Positions 1-7,481 of a stretch of 64,000 bases of DNA are shown here, piece after piece. The stretch comes from SKNW01 sp050485865. GTDB taxonomy: Bacteria > Gemmatimonadota > Gemmatimonadetes > Longimicrobiales > Gaopeijiaceae. The translations under genes were made by a program, and so were the position numbers. Each line of letters starts with the position of its first letter. Position 1 is the stretch's first letter. Under the pieces are notes generated by a model. The model was not told where the DNA came from. It was given only the letters and a program-made list of their open reading frames with translations, and searched no databases. The DNA lies in assembly GCA_050485865.1 (NCBI GenBank), contig JBJHCE010000004.1, forward strand, positions 1 to 64,000. The letters are read 5' to 3'.

Positions 1-99
1 GAGTTCCGGGGCGACGAGGTCTGGGGGTTCGCGACCGACGACCTCGGTGTTTCCACCCTCAAGCGCTACCGGATCCACTGGCCGGAACCGCGCGGATGA
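1..99 (+). CDS. C-terminal fragment of an unidentified protein (possibly Nudix/CoA pyrophosphatase-like)
   Basis: Frame 1 is open from the first base and ends at a TGA at 97-99, giving 32 residues that include GDEVWGFATDDL. A tryptophan-glycine followed by a short helix at the extreme C-terminus resembles the tail of CoA-pyrophosphatase Nudix proteins. The Nudix box itself would lie outside the window, so this identity is only a suggestion. It reads toward rpmH and is separated from it by about 190 bases that carry the rpmH promoter. Confidence 0.4.
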   Translation, partial: EFRGDEVWGFATDDLGVSTLKRYRIHWPEPRG

Positions 100-148
100 A
101 TCGGTCGAAGGGGCGACGGCTCCACCCTGAGCTTTCGCGCCCCCCCGG

Positions 149-178
149 TTGACGGCGGCCCCGACCAGCGTCTAGCTT
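149..178 (+). promoter_or_regulatory. Probable sigma-70-type promoter of the rpmH-rnpA-yidD-yidC-mnmE-mnmG run
   Basis: TTGACG at 149-154 and TAGCTT at 173-178 are separated by 18 bases. Transcription would start near 184, leaving a leader of about 105 bases before rpmH. The same TTGACG-N18 spacing with a TAAACT -10 occurs before the GAF gene at 28315-28344, which supports this as the housekeeping promoter type. No start-site data are available. Confidence 0.5.
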
Positions 179-290
179 CCAAAGCTCGACCGCAATCGAA
201 CCCCGAAGGCTCGGGGTCCGTCCATAGCCCGGCCCGGGAAGGCGCTTTCTTTCCCACCGTCCGGGCCCACGCACTTCAGGGCAGGAGATC

Positions 291-440
291 ATGAAGCCCA
301 CCTACCGTCCGCGCAATCGCAAGCGCCTGAACAAGCACGGGTTCCGGGCCCGCATGGCCACCAAGTCCGGCCGGAAGGTCCTGGCCCGCCGCCGGAAGAA
401 GGGGCGCCATCAGCTCGCCGTGAAGGTGGGCTCCAAGTAA
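291..440 (+). CDS. rpmH: 50S ribosomal protein L34
   Basis: This 49-residue, Arg/Lys-rich protein starts MKPTYRPRNRKRLNKHGF and contains the L34 signature RNRKRLNKHGFRARM followed by SGRKVLARRRKKGRH. L34 is a small protein of the large ribosomal subunit, usually 44-46 residues, so this copy is near normal length with a few extra C-terminal residues. A GGAG at 284-287 serves the ATG at 291. It is followed 8 bases later by rnpA, the arrangement found near the replication origin in most bacteria. Confidence 0.97.
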   Translation: MKPTYRPRNRKRLNKHGFRARMATKSGRKVLARRRKKGRHQLAVKVGSK

Positions 441-448
441 GCTCCGAA

Positions 449-874
449 GTGAACCGGGAGGTGGAGAACGGGGGAGAGGGATCCCGCTCGTCCGCCGTAC
501 CGGGCGGGGAGCGATTCCCGCGAGGGGCCAGGATCCGCCGGGGAACGGAGATCGTGGCCCTCCTGAGGTCCGGGCGGCGCCGGAGGTTCGGCCCCCTGGA
601 CCTCGTCTGCGAGGAGCGCCCCGGCACTCCTCCACGCTTCGGGGTCATCGTCCCGAAGCACCGTCACACGATCGTCGAGCGCAACCGCCTGAAGCGGAGG
701 CTCCGCGAGCTGGGTCGCCGCGAGGTGCTCCCGGCGCTCAGCCGGTGCGGCGCCCCCCACGATGTTCTCGTGCGGGCGCGCCCCGAGGCGTACCGCGCGA
801 GCTTCGACGATCTTCGTCTCGCCCTCTCCCGACTCACGGAGGAGCTGTGTTCCGGCGCACCGCACTCGGTCTGA
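449..874 (+). CDS. rnpA: Ribonuclease P protein component
   Basis: At 141 residues this is the protein subunit of RNase P, which helps the catalytic RNA remove 5' leaders from pre-tRNA. The RNR-type motif ERNRLKRRLREL lies near residues 75-86, preceded by RFGVIVPKHRH, which matches the family core. The first 30 or so residues before GARIRRG are low-complexity and could be dispensable; a start further in is possible. The 3' end overlaps yidD by 28 bases. Confidence 0.95.
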   Translation: MNREVENGGEGSRSSAVPGGERFPRGARIRRGTEIVALLRSGRRRRFGPLDLVCEERPGTPPRFGVIVPKHRHTIVERNRLKRRLRELGRREVLPALSRCGAPHDVLVRARPEAYRASFDDLRLALSRLTEELCSGAPHSV

Positions 875-1131
875 TCCGGTTCTACCAGCTCGCGGTCTCG
901 CCGCACTTCCCTCCGTCGTGCCGGTTCCAGCCGTCGTGCTCGGCGTACGCCCACGAGGCGATCACGCGCTTCGGGCTCGTGAGAGGCGGCTGGCTCTTCC
1001 TCAAGCGGTTCGGCCGCTGTCATCCCTTCGGGGGAGAGGGATACGATCCCGTCCCCCTCCCCCCTGAATCCTCCCCCGCCGGAGGCGCCCGTCCGGGTCC
1101 TGCCGGCGCCGGAGAGTCCGTCACTCCATGA
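847..1131 (+). CDS. yidD: Membrane protein insertion efficiency factor YidD
   Basis: I chose the GTG at 847, preceded by GGAGG at 839-843, giving 94 residues. It starts inside the end of rnpA and ends in an ATGA overlap with yidC. The family signature is clear: IRFYQLAVSP, then the cysteine-containing CRFQPSCSAYAHEAI, then GGWLFLKRFGRCHPFGGEGYDPVP. YidD is a small peripheral membrane protein that assists YidC. The last 20 or so residues (Ser/Pro/Ala/Gly-rich) extend past the usual family end. A longer reading frame upstream is antisense-like sequence inside rnpA. Confidence 0.93.
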   Translation: MFRRTALGLIRFYQLAVSPHFPPSCRFQPSCSAYAHEAITRFGLVRGGWLFLKRFGRCHPFGGEGYDPVPLPPESSPAGGARPGPAGAGESVTP

Positions 1132-2933
1132 ACTCGGAAACCCGCTTCATCCTCGCCGTGGTGCTCATGCTGGGCGTTCTCGTGGGCACGAACATCCTCT
1201 TTGCCCCCCCGCCGGCCCCGGAGCACGACGACCCGGATGCCGTCGAGGTCGTGGATGCTCCGGAACCCGAGGCGGCTCGGGACCCCGGGTCCGAGGTGCC
1301 CGCCGGGGACCCGGCGCCGGGGGCCGCCGCCCCGCCTCGCATCCCCGGAGACCCCCCGACGCTTCCCCCCCTGGTCACCGAGGACGACCCGCTGGCGGGT
1401 CTCGCGCTGGACACGGAGGCGGAGGAGCGGGCGGTGGCCACGTCGGTGCGGGTCGAGAGCCCGCTCTATACCTACACCTTCTCGACCCTGGGGGCGCGGC
1501 TGACCTCGGCGGAGCTCCACCGGTGGAACTCCTTTACCCGTCCCGGCCCCGTGGAGCTCGTGAACGACCCCGAACTGGGACTCCTGGCCCAGCGGATCGT
1601 GGTGGGCGCCGACACGGTGGACCTCCGGAACCTGGTCTTCGAGGTGGAGCCGGCGGAGGGGCTGGTGCTGGAGGAGGGAGGCCCGGCGGGGGAGGTCACC
1701 TTCCGGTACGCGCACCCGGAGCGCCCCTTCTCCTTCGAGGTGCGCTACACCTTCGACCCTGACGGGTACGTGATCGGGGCCGAGGGGCGGGTGCGGGGGC
1801 TCGAGCGCGGGCTTCTCGTCACCGACCTGGGGCGGGGACTCGCCTTCAACGAGGTGGACACCCGCGACGAGGCCCGGGCCATGGCCTACGCGGTGAACCA
1901 CCTGCAGAACGGGATCTCGAGCCGGGACCTCTCGAGGATCGATGCCGCCGCGGTGCAGGAAGGACCCTTCCACTGGGCGGCGGTGCGGAGCCGGTACTTC
2001 GTGGTGGCGTTTCTCCCCGCCGAGTCCCCGGCGCTCCAGGGGGGGGCCGAGTACCTGGGGGGAATGGTCGTGCGCCCGGTGACCCCGGCCTCCGAGGACG
2101 ACGAGGCCGACGCCGAGTTCGCGGTGACCCACTCCATGGCGAGCGGGGGGACCTTCGCGTACCGGGTCTTCGCCGGGCCGCAGGACTACGCGCTCCTCTC
2201 GGCGCTGGGGCATGACCTGCAGGAGGTGAACCCGGTGGGGTGGCGGTTCCTCCGGCCGCTGCTTCGGCCCTTCGTGGCCGTGATCATGTGGATCCTCGTC
2301 TTCCTCCACCTGAACCTGGCCATCGGGTACGGGTGGGTGCTGATCCTCTTCGGGATCATGATGCGGATCGTGCTCTTCCCGCTCTACCACAAGGCGATGA
2401 AGGCGCAGCTCCGGAACATGGCGGTGCAGCCCCTCCTGAAGGAGATCCAGACGAAGCACAAGGACAACCCGGAGAAGATGCAGAAGGAGCTCATGAAGCT
2501 CTACAAGGAGCACGGGTTCAACCCGCTGGCCGGGTGCTGGCCCATGCTCCTCCCCTGGCCGATCCTGATTGCCCTCTTCTTCGTCTTCCAGAACACGATC
2601 GAGCTGAGGGGGGTGCCCTTCGGGTGGCTCCCGGACCTGGCCGCCAAGGACCCCTTCTTCATCCTCCCCGTGCTTCTCGGGGTGTCCATGTTCCTCCTCC
2701 AGTGGATCTCGATCCGGTCGCTGGACGAGGTGAACCCCCAGATGAAGATGATGATGTACGTGCTCCCGGTGGTGATGGTCGTGATCTTCGCGAACTTCCC
2801 TTCGGGGCTGAACCTGTACTACCTGACCGCGAACGTGGCGACGCTCCCCCAGTCCTGGTGGATCGCGAACGAGCGGAAGAAGATGCAGGTGGGGAAGGGC
2901 AAGACCCAGGCGGCGGCGCCCGCCAAGGCCTGA
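1128..2933 (+). CDS. yidC: Membrane protein insertase YidC
   Basis: This 601-residue inner-membrane insertase works with SecYEG or alone to insert membrane proteins. An N-terminal membrane helix at residues 6-26 is followed by an acidic/proline-rich linker (about 27-95). A large periplasmic beta domain follows (about 100-370, with FNEVDTRDEARAMAYAVNH). The conserved five-helix core starts near residue 380 (FVAVIMWILVFLHLNLAIGY), with MRIVLFPLYHKAMKAQ and cytoplasmic QPLLKEIQTKHKDNPEKMQ. The large periplasmic domain is the Gram-negative form. It ends 2 bases before mnmE. Confidence 0.97.
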   Translation: MNSETRFILAVVLMLGVLVGTNILFAPPPAPEHDDPDAVEVVDAPEPEAARDPGSEVPAGDPAPGAAAPPRIPGDPPTLPPLVTEDDPLAGLALDTEAEERAVATSVRVESPLYTYTFSTLGARLTSAELHRWNSFTRPGPVELVNDPELGLLAQRIVVGADTVDLRNLVFEVEPAEGLVLEEGGPAGEVTFRYAHPERPFSFEVRYTFDPDGYVIGAEGRVRGLERGLLVTDLGRGLAFNEVDTRDEARAMAYAVNHLQNGISSRDLSRIDAAAVQEGPFHWAAVRSRYFVVAFLPAESPALQGGAEYLGGMVVRPVTPASEDDEADAEFAVTHSMASGGTFAYRVFAGPQDYALLSALGHDLQEVNPVGWRFLRPLLRPFVAVIMWILVFLHLNLAIGYGWVLILFGIMMRIVLFPLYHKAMKAQLRNMAVQPLLKEIQTKHKDNPEKMQKELMKLYKEHGFNPLAGCWPMLLPWPILIALFFVFQNTIELRGVPFGWLPDLAAKDPFFILPVLLGVSMFLLQWISIRSLDEVNPQMKMMMYVLPVVMVVIFANFPSGLNLYYLTANVATLPQSWWIANERKKMQVGKGKTQAAAPAKA

Positions 2934-2934
2934 C

Positions 2935-4440
2935 GTGGCCGGGGGCGGGTTGGACGGTGCCGGCGCTCCGGAGCCCGCCGTTCCCGGGCGCGACACCATC
3001 GTGGCGCGGGCCACCCCGGCGGGGGCGGGGGCGATCGCCGTGATCCGCCTCTCTGGACCCGGGGTGGGCGGGATCCTCGAGGCGCTGGGGGCGGGGGCGG
3101 TCCTTGGTGGGCCGCCGCGGCGGGCGAGCCTCCTTCCCCTTCGGGACCCGGCGAGCGGAGGGCTCCTGGACCGGGGCATCGTGACCTGGTTCCCGGGGCC
3201 CGGGTCGTACACCGGCGAGGACGTGGCGGAACTCTCGGTGCACGGGGGTACCGCGGTGGTATCCGGAGTGATCGAGGCCTGCCTCCGGGCCGGTGCGCGC
3301 CCCGCCGAGCCCGGGGAGTTCACGAAGCGGGCGTGGCTCGAGGGGAAGCTCGACCGGCTCCAGGTGGAGGCGGTGGAGGACCTGGTGAAGGCGGAGAGCC
3401 CGGCGGCCCACGCGGTGGCGGTGCACCAGGTGGAGGGAGGACTCTCGGGGCGGATCCAGGGGTTCCGGGAGGCGCTCGTGGAGCTCATGGCCCTCCTGGC
3501 CCATCACCTGGACTTCCCCGACGAGGACGAGCCCCCGACCCCGGCGGACGTGCTCGCCGGGCGGGTCGAGGCACTGGCGGGATCGCTCGGGGCGCTCGCC
3601 GCCACGGCGCCGGTGGGGCGGCTCGTGCGGGAGGGGGCCACGGTGGTGCTGGCCGGTCGCCCGAACGCCGGGAAGTCCTCTCTCTTCAATGCCCTGGTCG
3701 GCGAGGAGCGGGTCCTCGTGGCCGAGACGCCGGGCACCACGCGCGACGCGGTGGACGCCTGGGTCGAGATCGACGGCTTTCCCTTTCGACTGGTGGACAC
3801 CGCGGGGCTCAGGGGCGAGGATGAGGCGGACGCGGTGGAGGCGGCGGGGATCGAGGTGGCGCGGCGGTGGATCCGGGGGGCCCGGCTCGTGCTCTGGTGT
3901 CGGCGGGCCGACGAGGAGGCGCCGTCTGCGGAGGAGTACGCGGCGGTGAGGACGCTTCTCGAGGGCGATCCCGACGCCGGGGGTGTGGGGGCGGGGGCGG
4001 CAGGCGAGCGGACGGTGGTCCCGGTGCGGAGCTGCGCGGACCTCGCGGACCCTGCGGTCGGCCTGGCGCCCTGGCCACCGGTGGAGGGGCCGGTGGAAGG
4101 GCCGGTGGAACGGAACGGGTGGCTCGCCGTGTCGGCGCGGACCGGGGCGGGGCTGGATGCGCTCAAGGACCGGCTCCGGAGCGCCGCCTTCGGCCCCGGC
4201 GGGGTGGGGGCCGTGGCCCCGGCGGAGGGGATTCTCACCCGGGACCGGCACCGGGAGGCGGTGCGGCGAGCGGAGGGAGAGCTCCTGCGGGCGGCCGGGC
4301 TCCTTCGGGAGGGGCTTCCGGCGGAGTTCGTGGCGGTGCACCTGGATGAGGCGGAGGAGGGGCTTCGGGGGCTCGTGGAACCGGTGGGCGGTGAGGAGGT
4401 CCTGGACCACCTCTTCCGGAGCTTCTGCATCGGAAAGTAG
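2935..4440 (+). CDS. mnmE: tRNA-5-carboxymethylaminomethyluridine(34) synthesis GTPase MnmE
   Basis: This 501-residue GTPase works with MnmG to modify U34 of certain tRNAs. The N-terminal folate-binding domain begins RDTIVARATPAGAGAIAVIR. The central G domain has Walker A GRPNAGKSSLFNAL, switch TPGTTRDAV and DTAGLR. The C-terminus ends in the invariant FCIGK, with the catalytic cysteine. Start is a GTG at 2935; the first 20 residues are a non-conserved Gly/Ala-rich extension, so a slightly later start is possible. A Gly/Ala-rich insertion lies near residues 345-355 in the G domain. Confidence 0.96.
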   Translation: MAGGGLDGAGAPEPAVPGRDTIVARATPAGAGAIAVIRLSGPGVGGILEALGAGAVLGGPPRRASLLPLRDPASGGLLDRGIVTWFPGPGSYTGEDVAELSVHGGTAVVSGVIEACLRAGARPAEPGEFTKRAWLEGKLDRLQVEAVEDLVKAESPAAHAVAVHQVEGGLSGRIQGFREALVELMALLAHHLDFPDEDEPPTPADVLAGRVEALAGSLGALAATAPVGRLVREGATVVLAGRPNAGKSSLFNALVGEERVLVAETPGTTRDAVDAWVEIDGFPFRLVDTAGLRGEDEADAVEAAGIEVARRWIRGARLVLWCRRADEEAPSAEEYAAVRTLLEGDPDAGGVGAGAAGERTVVPVRSCADLADPAVGLAPWPPVEGPVEGPVERNGWLAVSARTGAGLDALKDRLRSAAFGPGGVGAVAPAEGILTRDRHREAVRRAEGELLRAAGLLREGLPAEFVAVHLDEAEEGLRGLVEPVGGEEVLDHLFRSFCIGK

Positions 4441-4489
4441 GCCAGGAAGGTCGGGCGAGGCGGAACGGGAGAGGGAGGGAGCGACGACG

Positions 4490-6403
4490 ATGCGGACGCG
4501 ATACGACGTGGTGGTGGTGGGAGGCGGGCACGCGGGCGTGGAGGCGGCAGGTGCCGCCGCCCGCATGGGTGCGGCGACCCTCCTCGTGACGCCCGACCTC
4601 CAGCGGATCGGGCAGATGAGCTGCAACCCGGCCGTAGGGGGGATCGCGAAGGGGGTGGTGGCGCGGGAGGTGGACGCCCTGGGGGGGATCATGGGTGCGG
4701 CCACCGACGGGGCGACGCTCCATTTCCGGATGCTCAACCGGTCGAAGGGCCCGGCGGTGTGGGGGCCCCGGGCCCAGTGCGACCGGGGGCTCTATCCCCG
4801 CCGCGTCCGGACGCTACTCGATGCGCACCGGGGGCTGGACCTCTTCCAGGACACGGTGCGGGGGCTCGTGGTGTCCCGGGGAGGGGGAGAGGCCCGGGTG
4901 GAAGGGGTGGTACTGGGGTCCGGGGCCGAGGTCGGGGCACGAGCCGTGGTCATCACCGCCGGGACCTTCCTCCGGGGGCGGATCCACGTGGGCCGCGGGC
5001 CGGGTGCGGATGGCGGGCGGGCCGGGGAGCCGGCCGACCTGCACCTGGCCGAGAGCCTCGAGGCCGAAGGGCTCCAGGTGGGGCGCTTCAAGACCGGGAC
5101 CCCGCCCCGGATCGACGGGAGGAGCGTGGACTTCTCCCGGCTCGAACGGCAGGACGGCGAGGACCCGGAGTACCGCTTCTCGTTCTGGCACGACGCGGCC
5201 CGCCCCGGGGCCCTGCCCTGCTGGCTCACCTGGACCGGCGAAGGGCTCCGGGAGATCGTGCACCGGCACCTGGAGGAGAGCGCCATGTACGGGGGCGCGA
5301 TCTCCGGGCGGGGGCCACGGTACTGCCCCTCGATCGAAGACAAGATCCTTCGCTTCCCCGACGCCCCCAGGCACAAGGTGTTCCTCGAGCCCGAGGGACT
5401 GGACACCACCGAGCTCTACGTGAACGGGGTGTCCACCTCGCTTCCGGCGGAGGTTCAGCTCGCCGCGCTCCGGACGATCCCCGGCCTCGAGGAGGTGCGA
5501 ATGACGAAGGTGGGGTACGCCATCGAGTACGACTACCTCCCTCCGACCCAGCTGAGGGCCTCCCTCGAGACCCGCGCCGTGGGAGGGCTCTTCACGGCGG
5601 GGCAGGTGAACGGCACCACCGGGTACGAGGAGGCGGCGGGGCAGGGGATCGTGGCGGGGGTGAACGCGGCGCTCCGGGTCCAGGGGCGGGATCCCTGGGT
5701 GCCGGGCCGGGGGGAGGCGTACCTCGGGGTGATGGTGGACGACCTGGTGCGGCGCGGGGTGGAGGAGCCCTACCGCCTCTTCACCTCCCGGGCGGAGTTC
5801 CGGCTGATCCTGAGGCAGGACAACGCGCCGGAGCGGCTGAGCGACCGGGCCACCGAGCTCGGGCTCCTCGGGGGCGAGCAGGCGCTCCGGTGGCGGGAGC
5901 GAAAGGAGACGCGGCGCCGCTGGCGGGGATGGGTGGAGGAGACCCGCCTCGCCCCGGCCCGGGCGAACCCGGTGCTCGCCGAGGTGGGGTCGGCTCCCCT
6001 GGGTGAGCCCACGCCCGCCGGGGAGGTGGTGAAGCGGCCCGAGGTCACGGCCCCGGTCCTTCTCGAGGCGGGGGGATGGGAGGGGGAGATGCCTCGGGGA
6101 AGCTCCGCCGAGGTGCTGGACGGTGTGCTCGTGGAGGCGCGCTACGCCGGGTACGTGGCGCGGGAAGAGGCCCGGGCGGAACGAATGGCGCGACTCGGGG
6201 CGCTCAGGATCCCCGATGACTTCGACTTCGGTGCGTGCCACAGCCTGTCGGTGGAGGGGCGAGAGCAGCTGGGCCGGGCAGCCCCGGCCACGCTTTCCGA
6301 GGCGGCTGTCGTTCCGGGGGTGGGAGCCTCCGATCTCCAGAACCTCGCCGGCGAGGTGAAACGGTGGGCCCGAAGGGGCAAGGAAGAAGCCCGGGGCCGG
6401 TAG
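4490..6403 (+). CDS. mnmG: tRNA-5-carboxymethylaminomethyluridine(34) synthesis enzyme MnmG
   Basis: This 637-residue FAD/NADH-dependent partner of MnmE starts MRTRYDVVVVGGGHAGVEAA (Rossmann FAD site) and continues with QMSCNPAVGGIAKG, RSKGPAVWGPRAQCDR, PPRIDGRSVDF, RGPRYCPSIEDKI and NGTTGYEEAAGQG, all hallmarks of the family. The C-terminal MnmE-binding helical region is present. The ATG at 4490 follows a purine-rich GAGGGAGGG stretch at 4471-4480. In many genomes rsmG (gidB) comes next; here the next plus-strand gene is the CarH-like regulator, after a minus-strand pair. Confidence 0.97.
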   Translation: MRTRYDVVVVGGGHAGVEAAGAAARMGAATLLVTPDLQRIGQMSCNPAVGGIAKGVVAREVDALGGIMGAATDGATLHFRMLNRSKGPAVWGPRAQCDRGLYPRRVRTLLDAHRGLDLFQDTVRGLVVSRGGGEARVEGVVLGSGAEVGARAVVITAGTFLRGRIHVGRGPGADGGRAGEPADLHLAESLEAEGLQVGRFKTGTPPRIDGRSVDFSRLERQDGEDPEYRFSFWHDAARPGALPCWLTWTGEGLREIVHRHLEESAMYGGAISGRGPRYCPSIEDKILRFPDAPRHKVFLEPEGLDTTELYVNGVSTSLPAEVQLAALRTIPGLEEVRMTKVGYAIEYDYLPPTQLRASLETRAVGGLFTAGQVNGTTGYEEAAGQGIVAGVNAALRVQGRDPWVPGRGEAYLGVMVDDLVRRGVEEPYRLFTSRAEFRLILRQDNAPERLSDRATELGLLGGEQALRWRERKETRRRWRGWVEETRLAPARANPVLAEVGSAPLGEPTPAGEVVKRPEVTAPVLLEAGGWEGEMPRGSSAEVLDGVLVEARYAGYVAREEARAERMARLGALRIPDDFDFGACHSLSVEGREQLGRAAPATLSEAAVVPGVGASDLQNLAGEVKRWARRGKEEARGR

Positions 6404-6551
6404 AGCTTCGAGTTCGACGCCGCCTGTTCCACGACTCCCCTGGCGCCGCTGTCTCTCCACTCGTACCGAAACCCCGGGCTCCAACTTCCGGATCCTGGCG
6501 GATCCCGAGCTCCGGCGGCGGCCCGGTCGGGCCTGCCGTCAGTCGTTCACG

Positions 6552-6797
6552 TCAGTTGTTCGTCAGGAGACCTCCGGCCCCCTCGAGCCGCACCGGGCCG
6601 GGGTCGGTGGCCAGGCGCCACCGGAGCTCCACGACCTTCTCCCGCGCCTTCCCGGGGCGGTGAATCCACCGCTCGACCGGGTGAAGGCGATGGAGCCTCA
6701 CGAGGCCGGAGCCCCCGGTGCCGACCGCCGCGCCGGAAGCGCGGCGGTCGGACTCGGGCGTGAGGATGAAGGACCCGACGCCGGTGGCGGTGACCAT
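6552..6797 (-). CDS. Small uncharacterised protein downstream of the FAS1 gene
   Basis: An 81-residue frame starts with ATG at 6797, two bases after the stop of the FAS1 gene, and ends at 6552. I do not recognise it. It is basic and has no signal peptide or membrane segment; it contains REKVVELRWRL. About 93% of its codons end in G or C, matching the genes around it, which argues that it is coding. It could instead be a displaced C-terminal part of the FAS1 gene, but FAS1 already ends at its normal H2 box. The remaining 6404-6551 shows no gene. Confidence 0.4.
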   Translation of the reverse strand: MVTATGVGSFILTPESDRRASGAAVGTGGSGLVRLHRLHPVERWIHRPGKAREKVVELRWRLATDPGPVRLEGAGGLLTNN

Positions 6798-6799
6798 CT

Positions 6800-7306
6800 T
6801 CAGCGCGCCGAAGGCGGCAGGATGACCGTGTCGATCACGTGGATCACGCCGTTCGTGGCGGCCACGTCCGCCTGGACCACGGTGGCGTCGTTGATCCGGA
6901 CCGTCTCGCCGTAGGTGGAAATGCTGATCTTGGCACCCTGGGCAGTCTCGGCCTCGGAGAGGGAAACCACGTCGGCGGCCATGACCCGGCCGGGGACCAC
7001 GTGGTACAGGAGGATGGCGCGGAGGGCATCCGTGTCCTCGAGGAGGGCCTCGATGGTCCCCTCGGGGAGCTTGGCGAAGGCTTCGTCCGTCGGGGCGAAC
7101 ACCGTGAAGGGGCCCTCGGAGCGGAGCACGTCCACGAGGCCGGCGGCCTCGGCGGCGGCGAGGAGGGTCGAGAAGGCGCCGGCCTCGGTGGCAACCTCGA
7201 CGATGTCCTTGTCTGCTGCGGGCGCTGCGTTGTACTGGGCTGAAACCGGCTGCACCGCGAGGAGCGCGGCGGCGGCCAGGGGCAGGGTGGCGAGTCGAAC
7301 GTTCAT
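6800..7306 (-). CDS. Secreted fasciclin (FAS1) domain protein
   Basis: The protein has 168 residues from the ATG at 7306. A signal peptide MNVRLATLPLAAAALLAVQPVSAQ is followed by a single FAS1 domain with the H1 box FTVFAPTDEAFAKLP, the middle ILLYHVVPGRVMAADVV and the H2 box NGVIHVIDTVILPP. FAS1 proteins are extracytoplasmic adhesion or surface proteins. A longer start at 7390 is unlikely because it lies upstream of the predicted transcription start. The gene is divergent from the CarH-like regulator and its promoter carries a matching palindrome, so light/B12 control is plausible. Confidence 0.9.
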   Translation of the reverse strand: MNVRLATLPLAAAALLAVQPVSAQYNAAPAADKDIVEVATEAGAFSTLLAAAEAAGLVDVLRSEGPFTVFAPTDEAFAKLPEGTIEALLEDTDALRAILLYHVVPGRVMAADVVSLSEAETAQGAKISISTYGETVRINDATVVQADVAATNGVIHVIDTVILPPSAR

Positions 7307-7390
7307 GGCGTTGGATTCCTCGGTTGAGAACTGGTTGGTGACCGTCCAGAGGGGCCCGAGCGGAACTGGGCCGAGACGATACGAAACCAA

Positions 7391-7418
7391 TGTATAGGGC
7401 CTGTACAGGAGGTGTCAA
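7391..7418 (-). promoter_or_regulatory. Promoter of the FAS1 gene
   Basis: Read on the minus strand, TTGACA (7418-7413) is followed after 16 bases by TATACA (7396-7391), a near-consensus sigma-70 promoter. Transcription would start near 7384, about 78 bases before the ATG. The spacer contains the perfect palindrome CCTGTACAGG. Confidence 0.65.
7400..7409. promoter_or_regulatory. Palindromic operator candidate CCTGTACAGG
   Basis: A 10-base perfect palindrome sits in the spacer of the FAS1 promoter. A second CTGTACAC at 7468-7475 overlaps the -10 of the divergent regulator promoter, and a related GGTGCACAG lies at 7436-7444. MerR-family B12 photoreceptors repress by binding around the -35/-10 region, so these are the natural candidate sites. 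The assignment is by position and repetition only. Confidence 0.5.
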
Positions 7419-7447
7419 GGGTTCGGCAAAGAAAGGTGCACAGAACC

Positions 7448-7476
7448 TTGACCGGGTGGGAGAAAAGCTGTACACT
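7448..7476 (+). promoter_or_regulatory. Promoter of the CarH-like regulator, probably leaderless
   Basis: TTGACC at 7448-7453 and TACACT at 7471-7476 are separated by exactly 17 bases. The -10 ends only five bases before the ATG at 7482, so transcription would begin at or within a base or two of the start codon. No Shine-Dalgarno sequence precedes that ATG. Confidence 0.6.
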
Positions 7477-7481
7477 CCGCC

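Noticed and set aside
1020..3488. Long minus-strand open frame across yidC and mnmE
   Set aside because: Low-complexity His/Arg/Pro-rich translation antisense to clear genes; a product of high GC in the third codon position.
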